DNA of 64,000 bases from Ahniella sp. (GTDB lineage Bacteria; Pseudomonadota; Gammaproteobacteria; Xanthomonadales; Ahniellaceae): positions 62,001-126,000 of the forward strand of contig JADJRU010000002.1 of the NCBI GenBank assembly GCA_016712105.1. The letters run 5' to 3'. Both the position numbers and the translations under genes were made by a program. This document shows positions 10,276 to 19,637 of the stretch, piece by piece. The notes beneath the pieces were generated by a model that ran no database searches, had not been told where the DNA came from, and saw nothing but the letters and a program-made list of their open reading frames with translations. Within the stretch, counting starts at the first letter, position 1. Each line of letters opens with the position of its first letter.

Positions 10276-11480
10276 CCTGGCGTATCGCCCTGCTTTTGTC
10301 GGTGCTGGCTTTGCTGCCTTTTGGCCGCGCGTCCGAACTGCCCGTGCTGCTCGGCGCCCTGATCGGTCTGGCCGATTTATGGCGGCAACGCGCCACGCTG
10401 CGCGACGACCCGATATTCCGGCTCATCCTGCTTTGCTTTCTGGCGTACTGGGTCCCCGAATTGGTGTCGGCGCTCGACAGCGTCGCACCGTCGAAGTCGT
10501 GGTCGGAAGTGGCGCTTGATCTTCGATATGCACCGTTTTTCTGGTTTGCCCGGGAAAGTCTGCGGACCCCGGATGCAGGCAAAGTCGCACTCGGCATCGC
10601 CGCCACACTGACCGGCGTATTGCTGCTTGATGCGCTGGTGCAGGCAGCGTTTGGCCACAGCCTCGGGGGACCATTACAGGCCGACCGCCTGAGTGGTTTG
10701 TTTGGCGAAAATCTCAAGCTTGGCCCGGTGCTCGCGGCACTGGCGCCCTTGTTGATCCTGCCGGTGCAGACGCGATTCGGACGGGCCGCTGCGGCAATGG
10801 TTTGGCTCTTGCTCGCGGTGGCGATCCTGCTCGCAGGCGCACGCGCCGGCTGGATCAGTTTTGCGTTGGTGAGCTTGCTGCTGTTGCGCCACGCGGTGGC
10901 AAGCCGCCGCGCGTTTCTGTTGTCGCTGCTCGGCCTGGGTTTGCTCGGCGCCCTGTCTGCCACGACGCTTTATCAGGTTTCCGGCGCCTTCGCCGAACGC
11001 GTCAACCGAACGCTGTCGGCATTCGAAGGTTCAGAGTCCGCCATCGATCACGCCCTGGCATTCCGGCTGCCGATCTGGCGCGCGGCCTGGCACATGAGTC
11101 TGGACCATCCGGTGAATGGCGTGGGCGTCCGGGCGTTTCGTTATGCCTACCCCCCTTATGCCGAAGCCGATGACCGCTGGATGACCGATGGCGATGGCAT
11201 CGGAGCGTTCCACGCACACCAGTTGGTGCTGGAGTTGAGTTCCGAAACCGGTCTGGTCGGAGTGTTGTTCTGGCTGTTTGCGACCGTAACGTTGTGGCGG
11301 ACCTATCGTCGCCAGCAAGGTGAGGACCGGCGGGCGGCGCGCCCCTATGTTTATGCGCTGGTCTCCATGCTGTTTCCGCTGAACACCCATTTCGCGGTGT
11401 ATTCGAGTTTCTGGGGCACGCTGATGATGCTCATGCTGGCCATGTGGTTGGCCACCTTGAACCGAACCCCGAAAGCATGA
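10272..11480 (+). CDS. O-antigen ligase / Wzy-like polytopic membrane protein
   Basis: A 402-residue protein with about ten to twelve membrane helices beginning at residue 4. A large periplasmic loop in the C-terminal half contains NGVGVRAF and FHAHQLVLELSSETGLVG, the conserved signature of WaaL/Wzy proteins (PF04932). Such enzymes join O-antigen to lipid A core or polymerise O-units at the outer face of the inner membrane. Position between a GT4 and a GT2 gene, with 4-base overlaps on both sides, supports a surface-glycan operon. Ligase and polymerase cannot be told apart from the sequence. Confidence 0.85.
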   Translation: MTWRIALLLSVLALLPFGRASELPVLLGALIGLADLWRQRATLRDDPIFRLILLCFLAYWVPELVSALDSVAPSKSWSEVALDLRYAPFFWFARESLRTPDAGKVALGIAATLTGVLLLDALVQAAFGHSLGGPLQADRLSGLFGENLKLGPVLAALAPLLILPVQTRFGRAAAAMVWLLLAVAILLAGARAGWISFALVSLLLLRHAVASRRAFLLSLLGLGLLGALSATTLYQVSGAFAERVNRTLSAFEGSESAIDHALAFRLPIWRAAWHMSLDHPVNGVGVRAFRYAYPPYAEADDRWMTDGDGIGAFHAHQLVLELSSETGLVGVLFWLFATVTLWRTYRRQQGEDRRAARPYVYALVSMLFPLNTHFAVYSSFWGTLMMLMLAMWLATLNRTPKA

Positions 11481-12256
11481 ACGGGGAAGCGGACCCGCGC
11501 CGGCGCCTGTCGGTCGTCGTCACCACACTCGACAACGCAGCCACCCTGCCCGCCTTGCTGGCCGCGGTCAGTTTCGCCGATGAACTGCTGGTACTCGATT
11601 CCGGCAGTTCGGATGCCACGTGTGCGCAGGCCAGAGCTGCCGGTGCACGGATCGAGACACAGCCCTTCCTCGGTTACGGCCCACAAAAGCAGAAAGCCAT
11701 AGATCTGGCCACACACGACTGGATCCTGTTGCTTGATGCCGACGAGACGCTCAGCCCTGAGCTGGCCATCCGTATCCAGCGGGAAATGGGCGCCCCGATG
11801 TTCGACGCCTACCGGATCGCCCGCCGCGAGCGCCTGTTCTGGCGCTGGCAACATCCGGCCAGCAAACACAACCTGCACCTTCGCCTGTTCAACCGGCAAC
11901 TGGCGCGGATGTCGACCGACCCGATCCATGCGGCGCCGGCCAGCAGCGGGCGTGTGGGTGTGATCAACGAACCGCTGTTGCACTGGGGCGAACCCGACAT
12001 CCACACCAAGGTCGACAAGATCAATCGTTATTCAACCGGCGTTGCCGAAGAGCGCACAAAACGGGCGCCGCCGTGGTTGTATCTGCGCCTGCTCGTGTAT
12101 CCGCCGATCGTGACGCTGAAGCACTTGCTGCTCAAACGCCAGCTCTTGAATGGCTGGGCCGGTTGGATCAATTCCGTCACGCTCGGCTACTACAGTTTCC
12201 TGAAGGATGCAAAAGTCCTCGAGCGGCGCCATCAGCAGAAGTCGGACCGGGCATGA
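11477..12256 (+). CDS. GT2-family glycosyltransferase (KdtX/WaaE-like)
   Basis: A 259-residue cytoplasmic glycosyltransferase of GT-A fold. ATG 11477 overlaps the previous stop (ATGA). It shows SVVVTTLDNAATLP, the acidic LLVLDSGSSDAT, the metal-binding LLLDADE and a C-terminal amphipathic or hydrophobic segment (WLYLRLLVYPPIVTLKHLLL), as in WaaE/KdtX enzymes that add glucose to LPS inner core. It ends the three-gene glycan set that begins at 9162. Confidence 0.85.
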   Translation: MNGEADPRRRLSVVVTTLDNAATLPALLAAVSFADELLVLDSGSSDATCAQARAAGARIETQPFLGYGPQKQKAIDLATHDWILLLDADETLSPELAIRIQREMGAPMFDAYRIARRERLFWRWQHPASKHNLHLRLFNRQLARMSTDPIHAAPASSGRVGVINEPLLHWGEPDIHTKVDKINRYSTGVAEERTKRAPPWLYLRLLVYPPIVTLKHLLLKRQLLNGWAGWINSVTLGYYSFLKDAKVLERRHQQKSDRA

Positions 12257-12264
12257 TTCCGCAA

Positions 12265-12278
12265 CAAACACGTGTTTG
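12265..12278. promoter_or_regulatory. Perfect 14-bp palindrome upstream of the OsmC gene
   Basis: caaacacgtgtttg is a perfect palindrome 9 bases after the GT2 stop and 74 bases before the OsmC-like ATG. It may be an operator for that stress gene. No clear -35/-10 pair was identified beside it. Confidence 0.25.
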
Positions 12279-12351
12279 ATCATCAGACCTGTTTGCGGGC
12301 CGGGCCAGCCACTCGATAGCATCACGTTCTGCATTTTGACCTGAGGCGGAT

Positions 12352-12813
12352 ATGGAACATCGGATCGTGGCGAGTTGGGCCCGTGGCGAGGCAGCGTTTG
12401 AACGCGGCAACTATGGCAAGGATCATCAGGTGACCTTTGCCGGTGGTCAGCAGATCGGTGCATCGTCGGCATCGTCGTATGGTGGCAACGCTGCCCTGGC
12501 CGATCCGGAGCAGTTGCTGCTCGCGGCGCTTGCGTCCTGCCACATGCTGACGTTTCTGGCCATTGCGTCGAACCGCGGTTTTGTCGTCGAGTCCTATCAG
12601 GACGACGCCGTCTGCGAACTCGGCCAGAACCCCGAAGGCCAAACTGCAGTCGTTCGCGCCGTGCTGACACCCAAGGTGCGATTCTCGGGTGACAAACATC
12701 CGGACCACGAACAGTTCCGCCAGTTGCACGAACGGGCGCACAAAGCCTGCTTCATCGCCAATTCGGTGCGCACCAAGGTGGATCTGGATCCGGTGATGCA
12801 AAACGACACCTGA
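12352..12813 (+). CDS. OsmC/YhfA-family peroxiredoxin-like protein
   Basis: A 153-residue protein of the OsmC/Ohr superfamily, which uses a reactive Cys pair to reduce organic or fatty-acid hydroperoxides. The two expected cysteines are present in ASCHMLTF (about residue 62) and KACFIANSV (about 132), together with the early Arg/Gly-rich strand and NPEQLLLAALA-type helix (here DPEQLLLAALA). The spacing fits the OsmC-like branch rather than Ohr. It is a single gene between the glycan operon and the lipid operon. Confidence 0.88.
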   Translation: MEHRIVASWARGEAAFERGNYGKDHQVTFAGGQQIGASSASSYGGNAALADPEQLLLAALASCHMLTFLAIASNRGFVVESYQDDAVCELGQNPEGQTAVVRAVLTPKVRFSGDKHPDHEQFRQLHERAHKACFIANSVRTKVDLDPVMQNDT

Positions 12814-12948
12814 GGCACCGCTCTGCCGGGCCTGCAGCCACTGAAGTCAGGCCTTCGCGCGGGTTCGTCAATTCACCGTATACGCGCACTACACACCCGC
12901 TTGACTCTTTTCATCACACCATGACCCATCAGGTTTCGGACTGAACTC

Positions 12949-13878
12949 GTGAAGCAAGCAATCCTTTCCATTTGGCGCTGGTTCGACACCTCCAGCGACA
13001 CGCCAGCGGCAGAAGGCGATGAATCCCGTGTCGACTGGCTGCGTGTGGTGCCGTTCATCGGTCTGCATGTCACCGCGATCGTCGGCTTGTTCCTGGTCGG
13101 CTGGTCGTGGGTCGCCGTGTCGGTTGCCGCGGCGCTTTATGCCATCCGCATGTTCGCGATCACCGGCTTCTATCACCGGTATTTCTCGCACAAGACCTTC
13201 CGCACCTCACGCCCCATGCAATTCCTGATGGCCATCGTCGGTGCCAGCAGCGTCCAGCGAGGTCCTCTCTGGTGGGCCGCCCACCATCGGAATCACCACC
13301 GTCACTCCGATACCGCGGCGGACGTCCATTCTCCGGTCACCCGCAGTTTCTGGTACTCGCACATGGGCTGGTTCCTCACCCGCGCGGGGTTCCGGACAGA
13401 TTGGACGGTCATACCCGACCTGCGCAAATTCTGGGAACTCAAGCTGGTCGACCGATTCGACGTGTTCATCGCGATCGGGCTCGCGTGGCTGCTGTTCTGG
13501 CTCGGCGGTTACCTCGGTGAACACTATCCGGAACTCGGAACCAGCCGATCTCAGATGCTGATCTGGGGCTTCTTCGTGTCCACCGTGGTGCTGTTCCATT
13601 GCACGGTCACCATCAACTCGCTCGCGCACAAATTCGGCCGACGTCGTTACAAGACCCGCGACGACAGCCGCAACAACTGGTTCCTCGCGATCATCACGTT
13701 CGGCGAAGGCTGGCACAACAACCATCACCACTTCCCGGGTTCCGCCCGCCAGGGGTTTTTCTGGTGGGAATACGATCTGACGTTCTACATTCTCAAGGTG
13801 ATGAGTTGGTTCGGCCTGGTCTGGGACCTCAAGCCGGTTCCCGCTGAATTCCGCCAACGCGGACGTATCCAATCATGA
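12949..13878 (+). CDS. Acyl-CoA/acyl-lipid delta-9-type fatty acid desaturase
   Basis: Membrane di-iron desaturase, 309 residues, starting at GTG 12949. It introduces a cis double bond into acyl chains using O2. The three histidine boxes are intact: HRYFSH (76-81), HHRNHH (112-117) and HNNHH (about residue 255). Four hydrophobic segments surround them. It is the first gene of a seven-gene operon in which nearly every junction is a 4-base overlap, so its product probably supplies the unsaturated chain that the later methyltransferases act on. Ordinary sigma-70 elements are not obvious upstream. Confidence 0.9.
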   Translation: MKQAILSIWRWFDTSSDTPAAEGDESRVDWLRVVPFIGLHVTAIVGLFLVGWSWVAVSVAAALYAIRMFAITGFYHRYFSHKTFRTSRPMQFLMAIVGASSVQRGPLWWAAHHRNHHRHSDTAADVHSPVTRSFWYSHMGWFLTRAGFRTDWTVIPDLRKFWELKLVDRFDVFIAIGLAWLLFWLGGYLGEHYPELGTSRSQMLIWGFFVSTVVLFHCTVTINSLAHKFGRRRYKTRDDSRNNWFLAIITFGEGWHNNHHHFPGSARQGFFWWEYDLTFYILKVMSWFGLVWDLKPVPAEFRQRGRIQS

Positions 13879-15119
13879 AGATTGCCGTCATCGGCTCCGG
13901 AATTGCCGGACTCGCGTCGGCCTGGTTGTTGTCGCGCGAGCATGAGGTGACGCTGTTTGAATCCGAGTCGCGACTGGGCGGTCACACGCACACGCATCGG
14001 GTCGAGTCCGGTGGTCGCACCTGGTCGGTGGACAGCGGCTTCATCGTGATGAACGGTGCGCACTATCCGCTGTTCAGCCGTTTCCTCCAGGAACTGGGCG
14101 TACCAACCCAACCGACAGTCATGAGTTTCGGCGCACACGAAGTGGCGACCGGTTACGAATACAACGCAACGTCGATACCGAAGTTGTTCTGCCAGCCCTC
14201 GAACGTCCTGTCGATTCCGCATTGGCAAATGATCCGGGACATCCTGCGCTTCTACAAGGAAGCACCGGCTCTGCTCGTTGGCGACGACGCCGGCCCAAGC
14301 CTCGGTGAATACCTCGAACGAGGCCCTTATTCACGCGCCTTCCGCGACCGTCATCTGATTCCGATGGCTTCGGCATTGTGGTCATCGCCAGCCACGCAGA
14401 TCCTGGATTTTCCAGCCCGGTATCTGGTGCAGTTCATGGCGAACCACCAGATGCTGTCGGCAAGTGATCGCCCCACGTGGCAAGTGGTCCGCGGCGGTTC
14501 AAGTACCTACATCGACGCGGTACAGAACAAATGGTCGGCCACGGTGCGCCTCAACAGCCGTGTACTGCAAGTCCGTCGTTTGGCTGATGGCATCGGTGTC
14601 CGCACGACTGACGGCGAAAGTGTCTTCGATCAGGCGGTACTCGCCTGTCACAGCAATCAGGCGCTAGCCCTGCTGGAAGCCCCGACCGCGGCCGAAAACG
14701 AAGTGCTTGGCGCTATCGGCTTCCAAGTCAACGATACGGTGCTGCACACGGATACGCGTTTGCTGCCGAAACGCCGCTCAGCGTGGGCGGCATGGAACGC
14801 GCTCATTTTCCCCGAGCCGGAACAGCCGTGCACGGTCACCTACCACATGAACCAGTTGCAGTCGCTCGCTGCAGCAGACCAGTTCTGCGTGACGCTGAAT
14901 TGCACGGACCGGATCGATCCGGCCTGCGTGATTGCGCGCATGCGTTATGAGCATCCGATCTATACCCATGCCTCGGTGGCCGCGCAGAAGCGCAGGCACG
15001 AGATCAACGGCGTCGACCGACTGTGGTTTGCCGGCGCCTACTGGGCATTCGGCTTCCATGAAGACGGCATGCGCAGTGCGGTCGACGTGGCCCGCGGCCT
15101 GGGTGTGGCATGGGCTTGA
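13875..15119 (+). CDS. FAD/NAD(P)-binding oxidoreductase (amine-oxidase-like)
   Basis: A 414-residue flavoprotein with an N-terminal Rossmann motif (VIGSGIAGLASAWLL), an acidic strand end (LFESESRLGGHTH) and a C-terminal FAD-contact motif (LWFAGAYWAFGFHEDGMRSA). This subgroup of the amine-oxidase/phytoene-desaturase fold is regularly found next to DUF1365 and cyclopropane synthase genes. The substrate is unproven; an acyl chain is the contextual guess. ATG overlaps the desaturase stop by 4 bases, and the end overlaps the DUF1365 gene by 10 bases. Confidence 0.88.
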   Translation: MKIAVIGSGIAGLASAWLLSREHEVTLFESESRLGGHTHTHRVESGGRTWSVDSGFIVMNGAHYPLFSRFLQELGVPTQPTVMSFGAHEVATGYEYNATSIPKLFCQPSNVLSIPHWQMIRDILRFYKEAPALLVGDDAGPSLGEYLERGPYSRAFRDRHLIPMASALWSSPATQILDFPARYLVQFMANHQMLSASDRPTWQVVRGGSSTYIDAVQNKWSATVRLNSRVLQVRRLADGIGVRTTDGESVFDQAVLACHSNQALALLEAPTAAENEVLGAIGFQVNDTVLHTDTRLLPKRRSAWAAWNALIFPEPEQPCTVTYHMNQLQSLAAADQFCVTLNCTDRIDPACVIARMRYEHPIYTHASVAAQKRRHEINGVDRLWFAGAYWAFGFHEDGMRSAVDVARGLGVAWA

Positions 15120-15886
15120 GTCCGGCCAGCGCGATCTACCGCGGCACGATCCGGCATCGTCGTTATGCACCGACCGCCCATGCATTTTCGTATCCGATGT
15201 TCATGATGTACATCGATCTCGCCGAGTTGCCCGAGCTGTTTTCCGGGCGCTGGTTCTGGAGTGTCGACCGACGCAACCTGGCAGAGTTCCGACGCACTGA
15301 TTTCCACGGCCAACCCGAAGTCGACCTGGCCGAATCGGTGCGCCGGACGGTTGCCCAGTCCTGCGGTTCGCGGCCAATGGGCCCGATCCGGCTGCTCACG
15401 CACCTGCGTTATTTTGGCTACTCGTTCAATCCGGTCAGTTTCTACTATTGCTTCGATGCCGATGGGGAAACCCTGCACAGTGTGCTGGCGGAGATCACCA
15501 ATACGCCCTGGCGCGAACGTCGAGCGTATGTCCTGCCGGCACGCCAGGCCGAACGGCACGAAAGTGCGCTGCGCTGGCAGTTCAACAAGGATTTCCACGT
15601 GTCGCCGTTCCTGCCGATGGATCTGCGTTACGACTGGCGCTTCCAGACACCCGGTGAGTCGCTGCGCGTGCATATGGACGTGGCCGATACAGAACAACGG
15701 CAGTTCGATGCGACGCTCGTGCTCGACCGCGCGCCGGTGACTGCAGGCAATCTGGCATGGGCGCTGCTGCGTTTCCCGCTGCTGACGCTGAAGATCCTGT
15801 GGTCGATCCACTGGCAGGCGCTCTTGATCTATTTCAAACGTAATCCCGTCTACGATCATCCCGAACCCAAGAAGGACCTCCCATGA
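15110..15886 (+). CDS. DUF1365-family protein
   Basis: A 258-residue protein with the family's conserved features: IYRGTIRHRRYAPTAHAFSY near the start, GPIRLLTHLRYFGYSFNPVSFYY in the middle and the C-terminal LLTLKILWSIHWQALLIY segment. The biochemical role is unknown, but the family travels with Cfa genes and belongs to the singlet-oxygen regulon of Rhodobacter. It overlaps both neighbours and so is surely part of the operon. Confidence 0.9.
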   Translation: MGLSPASAIYRGTIRHRRYAPTAHAFSYPMFMMYIDLAELPELFSGRWFWSVDRRNLAEFRRTDFHGQPEVDLAESVRRTVAQSCGSRPMGPIRLLTHLRYFGYSFNPVSFYYCFDADGETLHSVLAEITNTPWRERRAYVLPARQAERHESALRWQFNKDFHVSPFLPMDLRYDWRFQTPGESLRVHMDVADTEQRQFDATLVLDRAPVTAGNLAWALLRFPLLTLKILWSIHWQALLIYFKRNPVYDHPEPKKDLP

Positions 15887-17175
15887 ATGCCGACAGCCAA
15901 GTGATCGCCGCCCAGGAGTCGACCGACAGCGGCCACTCGTTCCTGAGCCGCCAGTTCAAGCGTCGGCTGGTCGCGATGCTCGGACAGTTGCGTGGCGCCG
16001 AACTGACTCTGGTCGAGGGCGGTGAACGCCAACAATTCGGAACGGTCGTTGCCGGTGCCGAACCGCTGCACGTGACGATTACGGTCCACTCCGCCGAGTT
16101 CTATCGGATGGCCGCCCGGAATGGCAGCGTCGGCGTCGCCGAGGCCTACATGCATGGCTTTTCGGGACGCCGACGACTTGACCGCGCTGGTGCGGGTGTT
16201 CGTGCGCAATCGTGATCTGGTTGATGCCATGGAGGGTGGTATCGCCAGCCTGGGGTCCGCGGTGCTGCGCGTGTTCGGTGCATTACGCCGGAACACGCTC
16301 AACGGCAGCAAACGCAACATCAGCGAGCACTACGATCTCGGCAACAATTTCTTCAAGCTGTTTCTCGACCGCAACCTGATGTACTCGTCGGCGCTGTTCC
16401 TGCATCGTGATGAATCGCTGGATGTGGCGGCCGAACGCAAGCTGGAACGCATTTGCCAGAAGCTCGAACTCAAGCCGGGCATGCGGGTCGTCGAGATCGG
16501 CACCGGCTGGGGTGGTTTCGCACTGCATGCTGCACGCCACCATGGTGTCCACGTCACCACCACGACGATCTCCGAAGAACAATACGCACTGGCAAGCCAG
16601 CGGATTGCCGAAGCAGGCCTGTCCTCGCAGGTGACGCTCCTGAAGCAGGATTACCGTCTACTGGAAGGTCAGTACGACCGTCTGGTGTCGATCGAGATGA
16701 TCGAAGCGATCGGTCATCAATACCTCGATACCTATTTCGCCAAATGCCGCGACCTGCTGAAACCGGATGGCATGGGGCTGATCCAGGCCATCACGATCGA
16801 AGACCACCGTTACGAGCAGGCGCTGCGCGCGGTGGACTTCATCAAGCGCTACATCTTCCCGGGCAGCTTCATTCCCTCGATTTCGGCAATGATCGGATCG
16901 ATGGGCAAAACCACCGACTTGAAACTGTTCCACCTTGAGGATTTCGGCACCAGTTACGCCGAAACGCTGCGCCAATGGCATGTCCGCTTCCTGGCTCAAG
17001 CCGACGCGGTCAAGGCACAGGGCTACCCGGAGCGGTTCGTGAGAATGTGGCGCTGGTATCTGGCCTACTGCGAAGGGGGTTCATGGGGCGCTCGATCGGC
17101 GTGGTTCAAATGCTTCTGGTCCGCCCGGATGCACGGCGAATTCCTTATCTGCCCGACCTGGAAACACGGTTGTGA
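15883..17175 (+). CDS. cfa: Cyclopropane-fatty-acyl-phospholipid synthase; two frameshifts
   Basis: SAM-dependent enzyme that methylenates cis double bonds in membrane phospholipids. The SAM motif VVEIGTGWGGFA, the NISEHYDLGNNFFKLFLD and LMYSSALF motifs and the GxxEAIGHQY catalytic region are all present. The gene is broken twice: near 16150-16160 (tttt tract after MHGF) and near 17080 (ggggg tract after YCEGG). The two shifts cancel, and the corrected frame stops at 17173-17175, overlapping the GTG of the next gene; the uncorrected frame would run to 17185. Homopolymers at both sites point to sequencing indels. Confidence 0.88.
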
Positions 17176-17693
17176 TCCTGGTTAATGTCCTGCTCTTTCA
17201 GTGCCTGTGGTTTGCTGCGGTGCTCGGCGCCGCAAAGGGACTCTGGTGGCCGGCGCTCCCCGCCTTGCTGGTCCTGCTGGCCTGGTGCTGGAAGTTCTCG
17301 ATCCGATTCCGGGCCGATCTGGGCCTGATGACCGTCGCCGCCATCATCGGCATCGTCATTGAAACGGTGTTCGCCGCATCGGGCTGGATCGATTATGCCG
17401 CTGGCTTGCCGTCCGACCGACTGGCTCCGGCGTGGATCGTGTTCATGTGGTGCGGCTTTGGCCTCACCATCAATCATTCCCTGTGGCCGCTGGTGTCCCG
17501 AACCTGGCTCGCAGCGGTGTCCGGTGCCGTGTTTGGTCCGATTGCCTACTTCGGTGCGGCGCGTCTGGGCGCCGTCGACAGTTTCGGGCTGCCCAATGCC
17601 CAGATGGTGTTGTTGCTCGCCGTTGCGTGGGCCGTCAGCCTCGCGTTCCTGAGTGCCCTCGCCGCTTATTGGCGACGGGCGGAGAAGTCATGA
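17172..17693 (+). CDS. DUF2878-family membrane protein
   Basis: A 173-residue, highly hydrophobic protein with five to six membrane helices, starting at GTG 17172 that overlaps the cfa stop. It matches DUF2878, a family of unknown function seen in Cfa/DUF1365 operons (conserved GLTINHSL and GPIAYFGAARLG). It probably assists the lipid-modifying enzymes at the inner membrane; no catalytic residues are known. Confidence 0.85.
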   Translation: MILVNVLLFQCLWFAAVLGAAKGLWWPALPALLVLLAWCWKFSIRFRADLGLMTVAAIIGIVIETVFAASGWIDYAAGLPSDRLAPAWIVFMWCGFGLTINHSLWPLVSRTWLAAVSGAVFGPIAYFGAARLGAVDSFGLPNAQMVLLLAVAWAVSLAFLSALAAYWRRAEKS

Positions 17694-18472
17694 TGCACAT
17701 CGCTTTGATCAAGATCCTGCTGCTCGCCATCGTCGCGATGACGGCAATCTGGTACCTGCAGAAACGCACGAGTAACGCCGGTTTTGTCGATGTTGCGTGG
17801 GCCATCCTGCTCGGCATTGTGGCGCTGTTCCTGAGCCTCGCCGGCACCGGTGACGTGGTCTGGCGAATCAGCCTTGCGGTCTGTGCGGGCTTCTGGGGTT
17901 TCCGCCTGGGCCTGCACTTGCTGCACCGAGTGCTCCACGAACCCGAAGACGGCCGTTATCGATTCCTGCGTGAACACTGGCAGGGCCACCAAGGCAAGTT
18001 CTTTGGATTCTTCATGTTCCAGGCAGTGCTGGTGCTGGTGTTCGCGCTTCCCTTTGCCGCAGTCGCCTGGAACACCACGCCGTTCCAGTATTGGCAACTC
18101 GCGCTCGCCCTTGGCATCTGGCTCGTCTCGATGATTGGCGAAGGAATCGCCGATCGCCAGTTGGCACAGTTCCGCGGCAACACCGCGAACCGTGGCAAAA
18201 CCTGTCGAGTCGGTCTGTGGCGCTATTCGCGTCATCCGAACTATTTCTTCGAGTGGCTCCACTGGTTCACCTATGTCGTGCTGAGCATCGGCTCGCCCTA
18301 CTGGTACCTGAGCGTGGCCGGCCTGGTTGCGATGGGCGCCTCACTGAATTGGATCACCGGTATCCCTTATGTCGAGGCGCAAGCATTACGTTCGCGCGGA
18401 GACGATTACCGTGCCTACCAGCGCACCACGAACTCCTTTTTCCCCTGGTTTCCCAAGCAGGACGCACCATGA
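17690..18472 (+). CDS. DUF1295 / steroid 5-alpha-reductase-like membrane protein
   Basis: A 260-residue polytopic membrane protein. ATG 17690 overlaps the previous stop by 4 bases; a longer in-frame start at 17432 lies inside the DUF2878 gene and is unlikely. Conserved features of the DUF1295/isoprenylcysteine methyltransferase-like fold are FVDVAWAI, GLWRYSRHPNYFFEW and the C-terminal DYRAYQRTTNSFFPWFP. Family members are thought to be NADPH-dependent reductases or methyltransferases of lipids. In this operon an acyl-chain reductase role is plausible but unproven. Confidence 0.87.
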   Translation: MMHIALIKILLLAIVAMTAIWYLQKRTSNAGFVDVAWAILLGIVALFLSLAGTGDVVWRISLAVCAGFWGFRLGLHLLHRVLHEPEDGRYRFLREHWQGHQGKFFGFFMFQAVLVLVFALPFAAVAWNTTPFQYWQLALALGIWLVSMIGEGIADRQLAQFRGNTANRGKTCRVGLWRYSRHPNYFFEWLHWFTYVVLSIGSPYWYLSVAGLVAMGASLNWITGIPYVEAQALRSRGDDYRAYQRTTNSFFPWFPKQDAP

Positions 18473-19543
18473 GCAGCATTGCTGACCAACTTCTGGAACT
18501 ATCCGGACCCGAACCGCTGCTGTCCGGCTTGGGCCTCGCCGAACGTCGACTGATGCCCGATGCACTCCTGCGCCTCGGTATCCGCAATCTCTGCGCCGAT
18601 CGCCTGCGCCAGGAAAGTGCCGGCGACTGGCATGCGCGCAAGCGCACGCGCATCGAAGAACTGAAGCGCAGCCCCATCGCGATCGAAACCGAAGCCGCGA
18701 ACGTGCAGCACTACGAACTGCCGCCGCAGTTCTTCCGTGCGCTCGCTCGGCAAACGGTTGAAATACAGCTCGTGTTATTACCCGAAGGGCGACGAGTCGC
18801 TCGACGAAGCCGAACTCGCGATGCTCGATCTGTATTTCGAGCGTGCAGAATTACGCGACGGACAGAACATTCTCGAACTCGGCTGTGGCTGGGGCTCGAT
18901 GACGCTGACCATGGCCGAACGATTGCCGAATGCCCGAATCGTCGGCGTCTCGAACTCGCACGCACAACGCCAGTACATCGAAAGCGAATGCAAGATTCGT
19001 GGCCTCGGGAACGTTCGCATCATCACCACCGACGTCAATCGCCTCGAACTGCCGTCGGGCGAGTTCGATCGCTGTGTCTCGATTGAGATGTTCGAACACA
19101 TGCGCAACTATGAGCATCTGCTCGGCAACATCAGCCGCTGGTTGAAGGCCGATGGCAAACTGTTCGTGCACATCTTCTGCCATCAGACCCTGTGTTACCC
19201 GTTCGAGACGGACGGCGACCAGGACTGGATGGCCCGGCACTTCTTCACCGGCGGCCTGATGCCCTCGACCGACACGCTGTTGTGGTTCCAGAAGGATCTT
19301 CGCCTCGAATCACAGTGGCTCGTGAATGGCCGGCATTACGAACAAACGGCCAATCACTGGCTGCAGAACCAGGATCAGCACGAAGCCGAGATTCTCGAGT
19401 TGATGGGCAAGACCTACGGTGCCGATCGCGCCAAACTCTGGAACCAGCGCTGGCGCATGTTCTGGATGGCCTGTGCGGAACTCTTCGGCTACCGCGACGG
19501 CAACGAGTGGCTCGTGGCGCATTACCGCTTCACCAACCGGTAA
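18469..19543 (+). CDS. Second Cfa-like SAM-dependent methyltransferase; frameshifted
   Basis: About 357 residues. ATG 18469 overlaps the preceding stop. Features: NVQHYELPPQFFRA, then (after a one-base shift near 18740) KRLKYSSCYYPKG, a SAM site ILELGCGWGSMTLTMAE, and IEMFEHMRNYEHLL in the catalytic region. It is closer to the methyltransferases that add a CH3 to unsaturated acyl chains or to ethanolamine head groups than to true cyclopropane synthases, and it is the operon's distal gene. Two different methyltransferases in one operon suggest sequential or alternative chain modification. Confidence 0.82.
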
Positions 19544-19568
19544 CCCGTGCTGGGCCGACGAAGCTGTG

Positions 19569-19588
19569 TGGGCTGGGCCACCAGCCCA
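19569..19588 (+). terminator. Hairpin after the lipid operon
   Basis: Perfect 8-bp stem tgggctgg/ccagccca with a gcca loop, 26 bases after the last stop of the operon. There is no T tract, so it is only a possible terminator or 3'-end stabiliser. Confidence 0.35.
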
Positions 19589-19637
19589 TACCGATGCACT
19601 TTGCGGCACAATGCCGGCCCCTTCCCGTTCAGCCGCC

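Noticed and set aside
12814..12948. ECF (RpoE-ChrR type) promoter before the lipid operon
   Set aside because: No TGATCC-like -35 with a suitable -10 was found. A ttgact at 12901 has no convincing -10.
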